A stretch of DNA of 64,000 nucleotides from Bacillota bacterium (GCA_017394515.1 JAFPXY010000029.1:23130-87129); one strand, 5' to 3'. Counted from the first letter of the stretch, positions 7,994 through 16,937 are shown. Notes: a model not told the origin generated them from the sequence alone. Program-made: numbers and translations.

Positions 7994-9013
7994 ATGAAAC
8001 TCATAGATACCAAAGATGCCGTAGGGCAGGTGCTCTGCCACGACATTACACAGATAATAAAGGACGTGAAGAAAGGCCCTGCCTTCCGCAAGGGACACGT
8101 CATAACCGAGGCTGACATAGACCTGCTGCTGTCCCTTGGGAAGGAGCACATCTACGTCTGGGAAAAGGACGAAACCATGCTTCATGAAGATGAAGCCGCC
8201 CAGATCCTGGCGAATATTTGCATGGGCCATAACACCTATCAGAATCTGCCTTCAGAAGGTAAGATCGAGATCTTCAGCAACATGGATGGCGTGCTCAGAA
8301 TAGACAGAGAGGCCCTTATGGCCGTAAACACCATGGACAGGATGATGATCGCTTCCCGCCATGGAGACCGACCCATCAAGAAGGGCGACAAGATCGCAGG
8401 CACCAGGATAATTCCCCTGGTGATCGAAAAAGATGTCATGAATACGGTCAAGACCCGGGTCGGAAACCTTAAAATATTCAATGTCGAGCCTTACATCCCT
8501 AAGAAGGTAGGTATCGTTACCACGGGAAACGAGGTCATGTACGGAAGGATTGAAGATACCTTCACGCCGGTGGTAAGGGAGAAGGTCACCGAATACGGAG
8601 CGACCATCTTGGGAGAAAAGATCTCCGGAGACGATCCTGAGATGATCATCTCGTCCATCAGGGAGCTCCTTGATAAAGGCGCGGAGATGATTTTTTGCAC
8701 AGGAGGCATGAGTGTGGATCCTGACGACAGGACGCCTCTTGCCATAAAGACAGTTGCAGATGAGGTGGTGACCTACGGAGCACCTGTGCTTCCTGGAGCC
8801 ATGTTCATGCTGGGATATATCGACGGGGAGATACCCATCATGGGACTGCCCGGCTGCGTAATGTACGCGGGCCGCACCATATTTGATCTGGTCCTTCCCA
8901 GGATCATGACGGGAGAGAAGATTACCAGAGAGATATTTGACTCATACGGTGAGGGAGGACTTTGCCTTGGGTGCAAAGTATGCAACTTCCCCAACTGCGG
9001 ATTCGGAATATAG
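7994..9013 (+). CDS. MoeA-like molybdopterin-binding protein with cysteine-rich tail
   Basis: This 339-residue protein belongs to the MoeA/MogA fold group and to the short MoeA-like forms found in Clostridia beside molybdoenzyme genes. The molybdopterin-binding domain (about residues 165-310) has KVGIVTTGNEVMYGRI, EMIFCTGGMSVDPDDRTP and MGLPGCVMYAGRTIFD. Residues 1 to about 160 form a separate N-terminal domain, beginning MKLIDTKDAVGQVLCHDI. The last residues carry CLGCKVCNFPNCGFGI, a CxxCxxC plus fourth cysteine that could bind a metal or an iron-sulfur cluster. It probably inserts molybdate into adenylylated molybdopterin, or carries the cofactor. GGGAG precedes the ATG. Confidence 0.85.
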   Translation: MKLIDTKDAVGQVLCHDITQIIKDVKKGPAFRKGHVITEADIDLLLSLGKEHIYVWEKDETMLHEDEAAQILANICMGHNTYQNLPSEGKIEIFSNMDGVLRIDREALMAVNTMDRMMIASRHGDRPIKKGDKIAGTRIIPLVIEKDVMNTVKTRVGNLKIFNVEPYIPKKVGIVTTGNEVMYGRIEDTFTPVVREKVTEYGATILGEKISGDDPEMIISSIRELLDKGAEMIFCTGGMSVDPDDRTPLAIKTVADEVVTYGAPVLPGAMFMLGYIDGEIPIMGLPGCVMYAGRTIFDLVLPRIMTGEKITREIFDSYGEGGLCLGCKVCNFPNCGFGI

Positions 9014-9016
9014 ATT

Positions 9017-9970
9017 ATGATCGATAACTTTGGGCGCAAAATAGAATATATGAGGATTTCTGTTACGGATCGGTGCAATCTTAAGTGCAGATATTGCATG
9101 CCCCATGGAATAAAAAAGATACCCATGAGGGATATTCTGACCTACGAGGAGATCATATCCATAGCTGAAGCGGCCGTGGACCTTGGCATAAACCGTTTCA
9201 AGCTTACAGGAGGAGAACCTTTGGCCAGAAAGGACATCGGAACTCTGGTGGAGGGTCTTAAAGGCATACCGGGGACTGAAGAGGTCACCCTGACCACCAA
9301 CGGTGTAATGCTAATGGACCACTTGGACGAGCTCATAGAGGCCGGACTCAACGGGGTGAACATATCCATCCAGTCTACGGACTCTGACCGTTATGGTGGG
9401 ATCACGGGCGGAGGCGACCTGGAGAAGGTACTGAGAGCCATAGTAGCGGCGTCAAGGAGTCCGCTCAAGGTCAAGCTGAACTGCGTTCTCCACAGGGACA
9501 TAGAAGATGAGGATGTAACAGGTCTCATAGAACTTGCCAGCGCAAATAACGTTGACATTCGTTTCATCGAAATGATGCCCATCGGCATGGGTAAGTCCTG
9601 GAGAGGGATGGATAGAGAGAAAGTCGTAAGAGTGATCGAAGATGAATTCGGGAAGCTGGAACCCTTAGACGGCCGAAGGGGAAACGGACCTGCCAGGTAT
9701 TACGGCTTACCCGGAAAGGATATAGCCGTTGGCTTTATCCTTGCTTTAAGCGAGGGGTTCTGCGAGGAGTGCAACAGGGTCAGACTGGATTCCAAGGGGA
9801 AACTCAGGCCATGTCTTGGGTATTCAGAGGGCACGGACCTGAAACCCTATCTTAAGGCAGGCAAGGCTGAACTCAGAGAAGCCATGAGAAAGGCTGTCTT
9901 AGAAAAGCCCGAGAGGCATTGCTTTAGTGAAAGGGATACTTCGGATAATATGATCTCCATAGGAGGATGA
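9017..9970 (+). CDS. moaA: GTP 3',8-cyclase (radical SAM)
   Basis: MoaA performs the first step of molybdopterin synthesis, rearranging GTP to 3',8-cyclo-GTP. The radical SAM cluster motif CNLKCRYC is at residues 20-27, the glycine motif KLTGGEPL near 66, and the second cluster motif GFCEECNRVRL followed by the third cysteine in RPCLG lies near 250-275. The C-terminus ends SIGG, matching the conserved double-glycine tail needed for activation of the second cluster region. At 317 residues it is slightly short of the usual 325-335. It starts three bases after the moeA-like stop, with no strong ribosome site, so coupled translation is likely. Confidence 0.95.
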   Translation: MIDNFGRKIEYMRISVTDRCNLKCRYCMPHGIKKIPMRDILTYEEIISIAEAAVDLGINRFKLTGGEPLARKDIGTLVEGLKGIPGTEEVTLTTNGVMLMDHLDELIEAGLNGVNISIQSTDSDRYGGITGGGDLEKVLRAIVAASRSPLKVKLNCVLHRDIEDEDVTGLIELASANNVDIRFIEMMPIGMGKSWRGMDREKVVRVIEDEFGKLEPLDGRRGNGPARYYGLPGKDIAVGFILALSEGFCEECNRVRLDSKGKLRPCLGYSEGTDLKPYLKAGKAELREAMRKAVLEKPERHCFSERDTSDNMISIGG

Positions 9971-9971
9971 G

Positions 9972-10907
9972 ATGGGAAAACTTGCAGGTATAAATATAAG
10001 TGAAAGGCGAGGCATTGCCAAAAGACCCGTTGAGAGTGCGGAGCTTTTAGAAGCCCACGGACTCAAAGGAGATGCCCACGCGGGAAACTGGCATAGACAG
10101 GTAAGCATCCTAGGCCTTGAGAACATAGAAAGATTCAGGGAGAAAGGCGGAAAGGTGGACTTCGGAGCCTTCGGAGAAAACCTCATCATAGAAGGTTTTG
10201 ATCTGAACAGCATCCCCGTGGAGACCTTGATCAAAGTCGGAGAAACCGAACTTAAGATCACCCAGATAGGAAAGGACTGTCACACTCACTGCGCCATCTA
10301 CGACATGGTGGGAGAATGCATCATGCAGAGGGAAGGGATCTTTGCTGAAGTGATCAAGGGAGGAACTATCCAGGTCGGAGATCCGGTGGAAATAGAGGTT
10401 CCTTCTTATGACAGACCCTTCAGAGCGGCCAGGATAACCATGAGTGACAAGGGCTCTAAGGGTGAGAGAGTGGACACCAGCGGACCTTTGGTGGATGAGA
10501 TGCTTAGGGCCGCAGGATATGAAATGGTGGAGATGATCTTGATTCCCGATGAAGGAGAATTGATAGAGAAAGAACTGATCCGCCTGTCAGATCAGAGGCA
10601 GGTTGATCTCATAATAACCACAGGAGGTACGGGATTTTCTGTAAGGGATGTGACGCCTGAAGCAACCATAAAGGCATGCGACAGGATGGCCCCGGGAATA
10701 TCCGAAGCCATAAGGGCATATTCACTTACCAAGACCATCCACGGCATGCTGAGCCGAGGAGTGTCAGGTATCAGAGGAAGGACTCTCATCATCAACCTTC
10801 CGGGAAGCGAGAAAGCTGTAAGGGAATCTTTGGAATACATACTTCCTGCTCTTAAGCATGGGCTGGAAGTATTAAGAGGATCCGCCACGGAATGCGGCTC
10901 CAAATAA
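9972..10907 (+). CDS. MOSC domain fused to MogA/MoaB molybdopterin adenylyltransferase
   Basis: The 311-residue product joins two proteins. Residues 1 to about 145 are a MOSC domain (AHGLKGDAHAGNWHRQVSIL, FGAFGENLIIEGFDL, ITQIGKDCHTHC), a fold linked to sulfur or molybdenum-cofactor carriage; its conserved cysteine is in the GKDCH segment. Residues from about 150 are a MogA/MoaB domain (RITMSDKGSKGERVDTSGP, DLIITTGGTGFSVRDVTPEAT, LIINLPGSEKAVRESL), which adenylylates molybdopterin before molybdate insertion. GGAGG lies just upstream of the ATG. The fusion would place an adenylylation site beside a sulfur or cofactor-handling site. Confidence 0.9.
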   Translation: MGKLAGINISERRGIAKRPVESAELLEAHGLKGDAHAGNWHRQVSILGLENIERFREKGGKVDFGAFGENLIIEGFDLNSIPVETLIKVGETELKITQIGKDCHTHCAIYDMVGECIMQREGIFAEVIKGGTIQVGDPVEIEVPSYDRPFRAARITMSDKGSKGERVDTSGPLVDEMLRAAGYEMVEMILIPDEGELIEKELIRLSDQRQVDLIITTGGTGFSVRDVTPEATIKACDRMAPGISEAIRAYSLTKTIHGMLSRGVSGIRGRTLIINLPGSEKAVRESLEYILPALKHGLEVLRGSATECGSK

Positions 10908-10918
10908 AGGAGAAAACT

Positions 10919-11761
10919 ATGAAAAAAATATACGCGATCATACTGGCTATAATTATTGTCATGGGCTTTACGGCCTGTGGCACATCTCAAGAGGGCAGCT
11001 CTTCAGGTAAAATCGAAGTCAGCGTCTTTGTGGCAGCCAGCCTTAATTCTGTAATGGAAGAATTGAAAGCTGAGTTTGAAGCTGAGCATGAGGATGTAAC
11101 CATTCTCATAAACGCAGACAGTTCAGGAGTCCTCATGACCCAGATTCAGGAAGGAGCGGCCTGCGATCTTTTCTTCAGCGCGTCCCAGAAGCAGATGAAT
11201 ATTCTTGAAGAAGAGGGCATGCTTCTTGAAGGGACCAGGAAGAACGTCTTAAATAATAAGCTGGTGGTTCTGACTCAGGCAGACTCAGATACAGAGGTCA
11301 CAGGCATCACAACTTTGGGGAAAGCTTCAAGCATCGCCCTGGCAGGAGGCAGCGTGCCTGCGGGGGATTATACCAGACGAGCACTGGTCCATCTGGGAAT
11401 GCTCGATGAAACTGACGAACCCGGGGCTTACACCACCCAGGAAGTTTCCGACGCTTTAGGCGGAGTTGAGATCAGTGAACAGAGCAACGTCAGCAAGGTC
11501 CTAACAGCGGTGGTCGAGGGTTCCTGCGAGGTGGGCACCACCTATCTTTCGGACACATATGGCCAGGAAGAAAAGGTCAGGATCATCGAGGAAGTGCCCT
11601 ACGAGGTGACAGGAAATATCATATATCCCGCAGCCCTGATAGCTAACCCGGACGCATCTGATGAGGAAGCAAGCGCTGCGGCGGAGTTTTTTGGATTTAT
11701 TACAGGTGACAGAGCAAAAGAATTGTACGCGAAGCATCTCTTTGACCCGGATGTAGAATAG
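10919..11761 (+). CDS. modA: Molybdate ABC transporter substrate-binding lipoprotein
   Basis: The 280-residue protein starts with a lipoprotein signal (hydrophobic stretch then FTAC lipobox, Cys at about residue 20), so it is anchored to the outer face of the membrane. The mature part is a periplasmic-binding-protein fold with ModA signatures: VSVFVAASLNSVMEEL, DSSGVLMTQIQEGAACDLFFSA split over two lines, and SKVLTAVVEGSCEVGTTYLSD. ATG at 10919 follows a clear AAAGGAG and begins a proper signal peptide; an upstream in-frame ATG at 10892 lacks both features and overlaps the preceding gene. Confidence 0.93.
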   Translation: MKKIYAIILAIIIVMGFTACGTSQEGSSSGKIEVSVFVAASLNSVMEELKAEFEAEHEDVTILINADSSGVLMTQIQEGAACDLFFSASQKQMNILEEEGMLLEGTRKNVLNNKLVVLTQADSDTEVTGITTLGKASSIALAGGSVPAGDYTRRALVHLGMLDETDEPGAYTTQEVSDALGGVEISEQSNVSKVLTAVVEGSCEVGTTYLSDTYGQEEKVRIIEEVPYEVTGNIIYPAALIANPDASDEEASAAAEFFGFITGDRAKELYAKHLFDPDVE

Positions 11762-11773
11762 AATTAGAAGGCG

Positions 11774-12478
11774 ATGGAAGGCATCATGGATGTACTGAGG
11801 GAGCTGGATTGGAGCCCCCTCATCATATCTCTCAAAACAGGAATAGTAGCCACCATCATATCCTTTTTCTTAGGGATATACACGGCAAGGAAGGTCATCA
11901 GATTGAAGCCCGGGACCAAGGCTTTCGTGGATGGCCTGTTTACCATGCCCTTGGTGCTTCCGCCCACGGTGGCAGGCTTCATCCTGCTTCTGATATTTTC
12001 CAGAAGGAGGGCCTTTGGCATGTTCTTAGAGAGCACCTTCGACATCAGGGTGGTACAGACCTGGACAGGCTGCGTCATAGCTGCCATAGTTATAGCATTC
12101 CCACTCATGTACAGAAATGCTCGGGCAGCCTTTGAACTCGTGGATCCTGACCTGGTAAACGCGGGAAGGACTTTAGGAATGAGCGAGACGTCCATATTCT
12201 GGAAGGTGGTCATGCCTACGGCGGGCCCCGGCATAGCCTCCGGGACTATCCTCACCTTTGCCAGAGCCATGGGCGAGTACGGCGCCACCTCCATGATCGC
12301 CGGAAACATCCCCGGGAAGACCGGCACCATTTCCCAGAGGATCGCCCTGGTCATTCAGGACGGAGACTTCCTGACGGCAGGCATCTGGGTAATCATAGTC
12401 ATCGTCATAGCTTTTTTGATGATTTTTGCCATAAACCTTATCATCAGCAAAAAATCCAAGAACGTAAGGAGATGGTAG
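11774..12478 (+). CDS. modB: Molybdate ABC transporter permease
   Basis: This 234-residue inner-membrane subunit has about five hydrophobic helices and the permease EAA-type loop, seen as NAGRTLGMSETSIFWKVVMPTAGPGI (broken across the fold), which contacts the ATPase. TMPLVLPPTVAGF and FARAMGEYGATSMIAGNIPG are typical ModB motifs. It lies between modA and modC and completes a molybdate importer. An alternative ATG at 11786 has the better-spaced GGAAGG; the choice changes four residues only. Confidence 0.93.
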   Translation: MEGIMDVLRELDWSPLIISLKTGIVATIISFFLGIYTARKVIRLKPGTKAFVDGLFTMPLVLPPTVAGFILLLIFSRRRAFGMFLESTFDIRVVQTWTGCVIAAIVIAFPLMYRNARAAFELVDPDLVNAGRTLGMSETSIFWKVVMPTAGPGIASGTILTFARAMGEYGATSMIAGNIPGKTGTISQRIALVIQDGDFLTAGIWVIIVIVIAFLMIFAINLIISKKSKNVRRW

Positions 12479-12480
12479 CG

Positions 12481-13659
12481 ATGAAACTGGATCTCAATAT
12501 ACGTAAAACCATAGGCGATTTCAAACTGAATATGGAGTTTTCAAGCGAGGCTGATAAGATAGGGATCTTAGGAGCATCCGGTTCCGGCAAGAGCATGACT
12601 TTAAGGTGCATCGCAGGCATAGAGACACCGGACAGCGGAGTGATCACCCTGGACGGCAGGACTCTCTTCGATTCATCTAAGAAGATCAACGTGAAGCCTC
12701 AGGATAGGGAGATAGGCTATCTTTTCCAGAACTACGCTTTGTTCCCGGCCATGACCGTAAAAGAAAACATCAGATGCGGCATAAGAGATAAGGACAGAAA
12801 AACCGATAGCGAGGTGAATACATACATAGAGCAGTTCGATCTGAAGGGCCTGGAAGGACGCTATCCTCATGAGCTCTCAGGAGGACAGCAGCAGAGGGTG
12901 GCACTGGCCAGGATCATGGCGGGCAAGCCCAAGCTGGTCCTTCTGGATGAACCTTTTTCGGCATTGGATTCATACCTAAAGGATAAGATAAGGAAGCAGA
13001 CCGTTACAGCCCTTGAAGAATCAGGCATAAGTATAATTATCGTTTCCCACGATAAGGACGATCTCTTAAGCCTGAGCGATGAGATATTCATCATTCATGA
13101 GGGTGAGGTGGTGACTGACCCTAAGACCGAAGAAGCCGCTCAGCTCATGGGCTTCAGTGAATTAAACGAAGGAGATAAGATGGAATTTACACATTTTGAC
13201 AGTGAAGGAAACGCCAGAATCGTCGATGTGTCCCAGAAGGAAGTGACCCACAGGGTCGCGGAAGCTGCCGGCATCATCAAAGTAAGCCAGGAGATCATGG
13301 ATGCCATACTCGGCAAAAAACTCAAAAAAGGAGACGTGTTCACCGTGGCCCAGATCGCAGGCATTATGGCTGTGAAAAAGACGCCGGAACTCATACCTTT
13401 ATGCCACAGCTTGGCCATTACCAACGTGGAAGTTAAATTTGAAGTGAATGAAGAACGAAGTGAGATCGAAGCCCGCTGCAAGGTGGAAACCGATGGCAAG
13501 ACGGGAGTCGAAATGGAAGCCATGACGGGCGTATCCACGGCGCTCCTCACCATCTATGACATGTGTAAAGCCATAGACAAGGGCATGATCATCAGCGATG
13601 TGAGGCTTATCATGAAGTCCGGCGGTAAAAGCGGCCTCTATGAAGAAGGCCCGAAATAA
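12481..13659 (+). CDS. ModC ATPase fused to MoaC (cyclic pyranopterin monophosphate synthase)
   Basis: One 392-residue frame encodes two proteins. Residues 1 to about 225 are the molybdate-transport ATPase ModC: Walker A GASGSGKS, signature LSGGQQQRVALARI, Walker B KLVLLDEPFSALD, and switch His in IIIVSHDKDD. The ModC lacks the usual C-terminal Mop/TOBE molybdate-sensing domain. Residues 234-392 are a full-length MoaC: MEFTHFDSEGNARIVDVS, LIPLCHSLAITNVEV, and GVEMEAMTGVSTALLTIYDM. ATG at 13180 begins the MoaC part and has its own GAAGGAG site. ATG at 12481 is preferred because AAGGAG lies nine bases before it; ATG at 12472 directly abuts that site. MoaC works with MoaA to make cyclic pyranopterin monophosphate. 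Confidence 0.92.
   Translation: MKLDLNIRKTIGDFKLNMEFSSEADKIGILGASGSGKSMTLRCIAGIETPDSGVITLDGRTLFDSSKKINVKPQDREIGYLFQNYALFPAMTVKENIRCGIRDKDRKTDSEVNTYIEQFDLKGLEGRYPHELSGGQQQRVALARIMAGKPKLVLLDEPFSALDSYLKDKIRKQTVTALEESGISIIIVSHDKDDLLSLSDEIFIIHEGEVVTDPKTEEAAQLMGFSELNEGDKMEFTHFDSEGNARIVDVSQKEVTHRVAEAAGIIKVSQEIMDAILGKKLKKGDVFTVAQIAGIMAVKKTPELIPLCHSLAITNVEVKFEVNEERSEIEARCKVETDGKTGVEMEAMTGVSTALLTIYDMCKAIDKGMIISDVRLIMKSGGKSGLYEEGPK
13168..13182 (+). promoter_or_regulatory. Internal ribosome site and start codon for free MoaC
   Basis: GAAGGAG (13168-13174) sits five bases before an in-frame ATG at 13180, inside the modC-moaC frame. The ATG begins precisely where stand-alone MoaC proteins begin, and the resulting product would be 159 residues, the usual MoaC length. 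This suggests the transcript yields both a fused ModC-MoaC and a separate MoaC, or that a former stop codon was recently lost. Confidence 0.6.
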
Positions 13660-13667
13660 AAAAACAC

Positions 13668-13696
13668 TTGGATGTTTAAATTTTTTATGATATAGT
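13668..13696 (+). promoter_or_regulatory. Probable sigma-70 type promoter for the C69 dipeptidase gene
   Basis: TTGGAT (13668-13673), a 17-base spacer and TATAGT (13691-13696) lie in the AT-rich gap after the molybdenum genes. The -10 box matches five of six consensus bases and the -35 box three of six. The start of the next gene is 49 bases further on. Confidence 0.5.
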
Positions 13697-13744
13697 CAAA
13701 TGGGCAATTAGCCAAAAGTATTGATCGATAAAGGAGGCAAGTAT

Positions 13745-15208
13745 ATGTCTTGCACAACAGTTTTATTGGGTAAAAAAGCGACCAACGACGGTTCTACCAT
13801 GATCGCCAGGACCGACGATGGCCATTTTGACGTGAAAAAAATGGTCGTAGTGGAGCCTAAGGACCAACCCAGAAAGTATAAGAACGTTAACGGACATCTG
13901 GAGATCACACTTCCGGATAATCCCATGAGATATACAGCATGTCCCAGTGTGGACCCTTCCAATGGCGTCTGGCCGGCTACGGGAATCAACGAAGCAAACG
14001 TTGGTATGACCGCCACCGAGACCATAACCACCAATCCCAGGGTACTTGCCGCGGATCCTCTGGTTCAGTACGTCAAAGCTAAGAAAAGAGGAGAAAAGGA
14101 CATTCCCGGAGGAATCGGTGAAGAGGATATTTTGCTCCTGGTGCTGCCGTATATCAGATCCGCCAGAGAAGGCGTGCTTCGCCTGGGCGAACTTCTGGAA
14201 ACCTACGGAACCTACGAGAACAACGGTATTTGCTTCAACGATAAGGACGAGTGCTGGTGGCTGGAGACCATAGGCGGACATCACTGGATCGCAAGAAGGG
14301 TAAAGGACGAGGAGATCGTCATCATGCCCAACCAGTTCGGCATGGACAGATTCGATTTCGACGACGCCTTCGGAGCTCAGAAGGAAAACCTTTGCTCCGC
14401 AGACCTCAGGGAATTCGTAAAGGATAACTTCCTGGATCGCGGCCTGGAAGGCGAGTTCAATCCCAGAGACGCCTTCGGTACCAGATCTTCTCACGACCAC
14501 GTGTACAACACTCCGAGAGCGTGGTACATGGGAAGGGCCATTTGCCCTACCAAGTACAAATGGGACGGCGAGGATGCGGACTTCACGCCCGTAAGCGACA
14601 ATATTCCCTGGTCCTTCGTTCCCGAGAGAAAATTCGCAGCTGAGGATGTGGCGGAACTTTTGTCATCTCACTACGAAGATACGCCTTACGATCCTTTCTC
14701 AAAATACTCAACGAAGCCGGGCATCTACAGACCCATCGGCATCAACAGGACCGGCGTTACCTCCATCTGCCAGATCAGAGGCTACATGCCCGAAGAACTC
14801 ATGGCAGTAGAGTGGGTATGCTTCGCATCCAGCACATACAGCGCCTTCGTTCCTCTCTATACCAACGTGAAGAAGGTTCCTAAATATTTCTCAGATGTCA
14901 CCATGGACACCACCACTGAGAACCTCTACTGGGCAAGCAGACTCATCGGAGCTTTGGCAGATCCCTGCTACGGACAGAGCATAATGTACGTAGCTGCATA
15001 TAAGGATACTGTGGCAGCCAAGGGTCGCAAGCTGATCATGGAATATGATAAGAAGATGATGGATTCCGGCAAGTTCGATCTCTATGAAGAGGCCAACGAG
15101 AAGATCGCAAACATGACCAAGGAAGAGACCACCAAGTGCTTGAATTCAGTCCTTGGATTTGCATCCAACATCATGAGAAACGGCTACAACAGAGCTGATA
15201 AGTGTTAA
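13745..15208 (+). CDS. C69 family dipeptidase
   Basis: The product is a 487-residue N-terminal-nucleophile peptidase of the PepD/C69 family, which hydrolyses dipeptides in the cytoplasm. The start is MSCTTVLLGKKATNDGS: Cys3 becomes the N-terminal nucleophile after removal of two residues. Other family features are STMIARTDDGHFD, INEANVGMTATET, and WLETIGGHHWIARRV. ATG at 13745 is chosen because AAAGGAGG precedes it and because it puts the nucleophile at the terminus; an in-frame ATG at 13721 would bury it. Length is typical of the family. Confidence 0.92.
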   Translation: MSCTTVLLGKKATNDGSTMIARTDDGHFDVKKMVVVEPKDQPRKYKNVNGHLEITLPDNPMRYTACPSVDPSNGVWPATGINEANVGMTATETITTNPRVLAADPLVQYVKAKKRGEKDIPGGIGEEDILLLVLPYIRSAREGVLRLGELLETYGTYENNGICFNDKDECWWLETIGGHHWIARRVKDEEIVIMPNQFGMDRFDFDDAFGAQKENLCSADLREFVKDNFLDRGLEGEFNPRDAFGTRSSHDHVYNTPRAWYMGRAICPTKYKWDGEDADFTPVSDNIPWSFVPERKFAAEDVAELLSSHYEDTPYDPFSKYSTKPGIYRPIGINRTGVTSICQIRGYMPEELMAVEWVCFASSTYSAFVPLYTNVKKVPKYFSDVTMDTTTENLYWASRLIGALADPCYGQSIMYVAAYKDTVAAKGRKLIMEYDKKMMDSGKFDLYEEANEKIANMTKEETTKCLNSVLGFASNIMRNGYNRADKC

Positions 15209-15224
15209 AGCACAGGAGATATAC

Positions 15225-16937
15225 ATGTTATTCCCATTAAATAAGAAAATTATATCAAAAAAATCACTCGTGATCTTATTGATGATCCTGGTGGTATTGT
15301 GTTTTGCGGGTCGTGTGGACTGTGACAAAGCCTTTGCACAGGACAACACAGAAAGCGCAGAGATCAATGCTGAAGATCCGCCGGTGGAACCACCGGTAGA
15401 CCCTGTAGAAGTCAAGAACGGCTGGGTCGAAGAAGACGGAGCCATGTACTACTATGTGGACGACGTAAAGGTCTTAGACGCCTGGGTCGACGACAACGGA
15501 GCCAGATACAGGGTGGACAAGGACGGCAAAATGATCAAAAGCGCCTGGTTCGATGAAAATGGCGACAGATACAGACTGGGTAAAGACGGTAAGATGATCA
15601 AAAGCGCCTGGGTCACTGTCGATGGCAATCAGTACTGGATAGGCAAATACGGCAAACTTATAACTGACGCCTGGGTAAACTACAATGACGCCAAGTACCG
15701 TGTCGATAAAAACGGTAAAATGATCAAAAGTGCTTGGGTCACTGTCGGTAACGATAAATATTATTTAAAGAAAGACGGCAGGATGGCCACCAGCCTGTGG
15801 ATCAAATGCGAAAACGGCTATAAACGTGTAGATGAAAATGGCAAACTCCTTACAGATCGCTGGATTAAGAGCAGAGGATACTGGTATCATTTGAAAGCCA
15901 ATGGTTACAGATCTTACAGCTGCTTTGTAAAAGACAGTAAGGGAATATGCTGGGTTAATTCCAGCGGTAAGTCAGTCGCCAAGAAGTGGATCACCTACAA
16001 GGGAAACAAGTACTATATCGGTTCCGGACGACACCTGTTCACAAGTCAGTGGGTCAAGTGCGCCAAGGGATATAAATATGTGGACTCCAAGGGCAGACTC
16101 CTTACCAGCCGTTGGCTTAAGAAGGACGGACATCTGTATTACCTTAAATCCAGCGGCTACAGAGCTGTGAGCCAGTTCGCCAAGAATTCCAAGGGCTACC
16201 GCTATCTCAATAGCAAGGGCAGAGTAATCTATGATAAATGGATCACCCATAATGGCTATCGCTACTACATCAAGTCCAGCGGCTATAGAGCCGAGAGCCA
16301 GTGGATAAGCCTCAAGGCCGGCAAGCGCTGGGTGGACAGTAAGGGAAGAGTCGCAAAAAATAAGTGGGTCAAGATAAAGGGCAACACCTACTATTTCAAC
16401 TCCAAGGGCTACATGGCAAAGAGCAGATGGGTCAAGAACGATAAGGGCAAGCGTTACGTGGACGAGAAGGGCAGAATGTACCACAGCAAGTGGACCAAGA
16501 TGGACGGTCACTGGTACTATTTCCAGAGCGACGGATACATCTATGCTAAACCCTATGTCTTCATTAGCATCGGATCCCAGTACCTGCATTATTACAGCAA
16601 GGGTAAGCTGGTAATGAGCACTCCCATCGTAAGCGGCAGGCTGTATCCTAAGAGCCACGACACACCGAGAGGAACCTTCCATCTTAACGGCAAAGCCAAG
16701 GAAGTGCACCTCATCGGAATGGAAGATGACGGAGTCACCGAATATGATTCCTTCGTATACTACTGGATGCCTTTCAAAGGCCATGTCTTCGGAATTCACG
16801 ACGCCACCTGGAGAGGTGCCTTTGGCGGAGACATCTACAAGTACAACGGTTCTCACGGATGCGTTAATCTGCCTCTGGGCAGCGCCAAGAGACTCTACGA
16901 ACTCATTTCAGTAGGTACTTTGATCAGGATACATTGA
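15225..16937 (+). CDS. Secreted L,D-transpeptidase with long cell-wall-binding repeat region
   Basis: The 570-residue protein has a signal peptide (hydrophobic residues about 14-33, cleavage near AFAQ), a proline-rich linker (VEPPVDPVEV), about eighteen choline/glucan-binding type repeats of roughly 20-23 residues (pattern W-hydrophilic-G-YY-DGKM, residues about 65-440), and a C-terminal YkuD L,D-transpeptidase domain. The catalytic motif is SHGCVNL with Cys546, preceded by TPRGTFHL and VFGIHD. Such enzymes make 3-3 peptidoglycan cross-links or attach proteins to the wall. Later repeats alternate between two subtypes (one with KSSGYRA, one with DSKGR). It follows the dipeptidase by 16 bases and is closed by a terminator. 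Confidence 0.9.
   Translation: MLFPLNKKIISKKSLVILLMILVVLCFAGRVDCDKAFAQDNTESAEINAEDPPVEPPVDPVEVKNGWVEEDGAMYYYVDDVKVLDAWVDDNGARYRVDKDGKMIKSAWFDENGDRYRLGKDGKMIKSAWVTVDGNQYWIGKYGKLITDAWVNYNDAKYRVDKNGKMIKSAWVTVGNDKYYLKKDGRMATSLWIKCENGYKRVDENGKLLTDRWIKSRGYWYHLKANGYRSYSCFVKDSKGICWVNSSGKSVAKKWITYKGNKYYIGSGRHLFTSQWVKCAKGYKYVDSKGRLLTSRWLKKDGHLYYLKSSGYRAVSQFAKNSKGYRYLNSKGRVIYDKWITHNGYRYYIKSSGYRAESQWISLKAGKRWVDSKGRVAKNKWVKIKGNTYYFNSKGYMAKSRWVKNDKGKRYVDEKGRMYHSKWTKMDGHWYYFQSDGYIYAKPYVFISIGSQYLHYYSKGKLVMSTPIVSGRLYPKSHDTPRGTFHLNGKAKEVHLIGMEDDGVTEYDSFVYYWMPFKGHVFGIHDATWRGAFGGDIYKYNGSHGCVNLPLGSAKRLYELISVGTLIRIH

Noticed and set aside
15972..16856. Open frame of 294 codons on the - strand
   Set aside because: It mirrors the repeat region of the L,D-transpeptidase gene; the periodic sequence keeps the complement open by chance.
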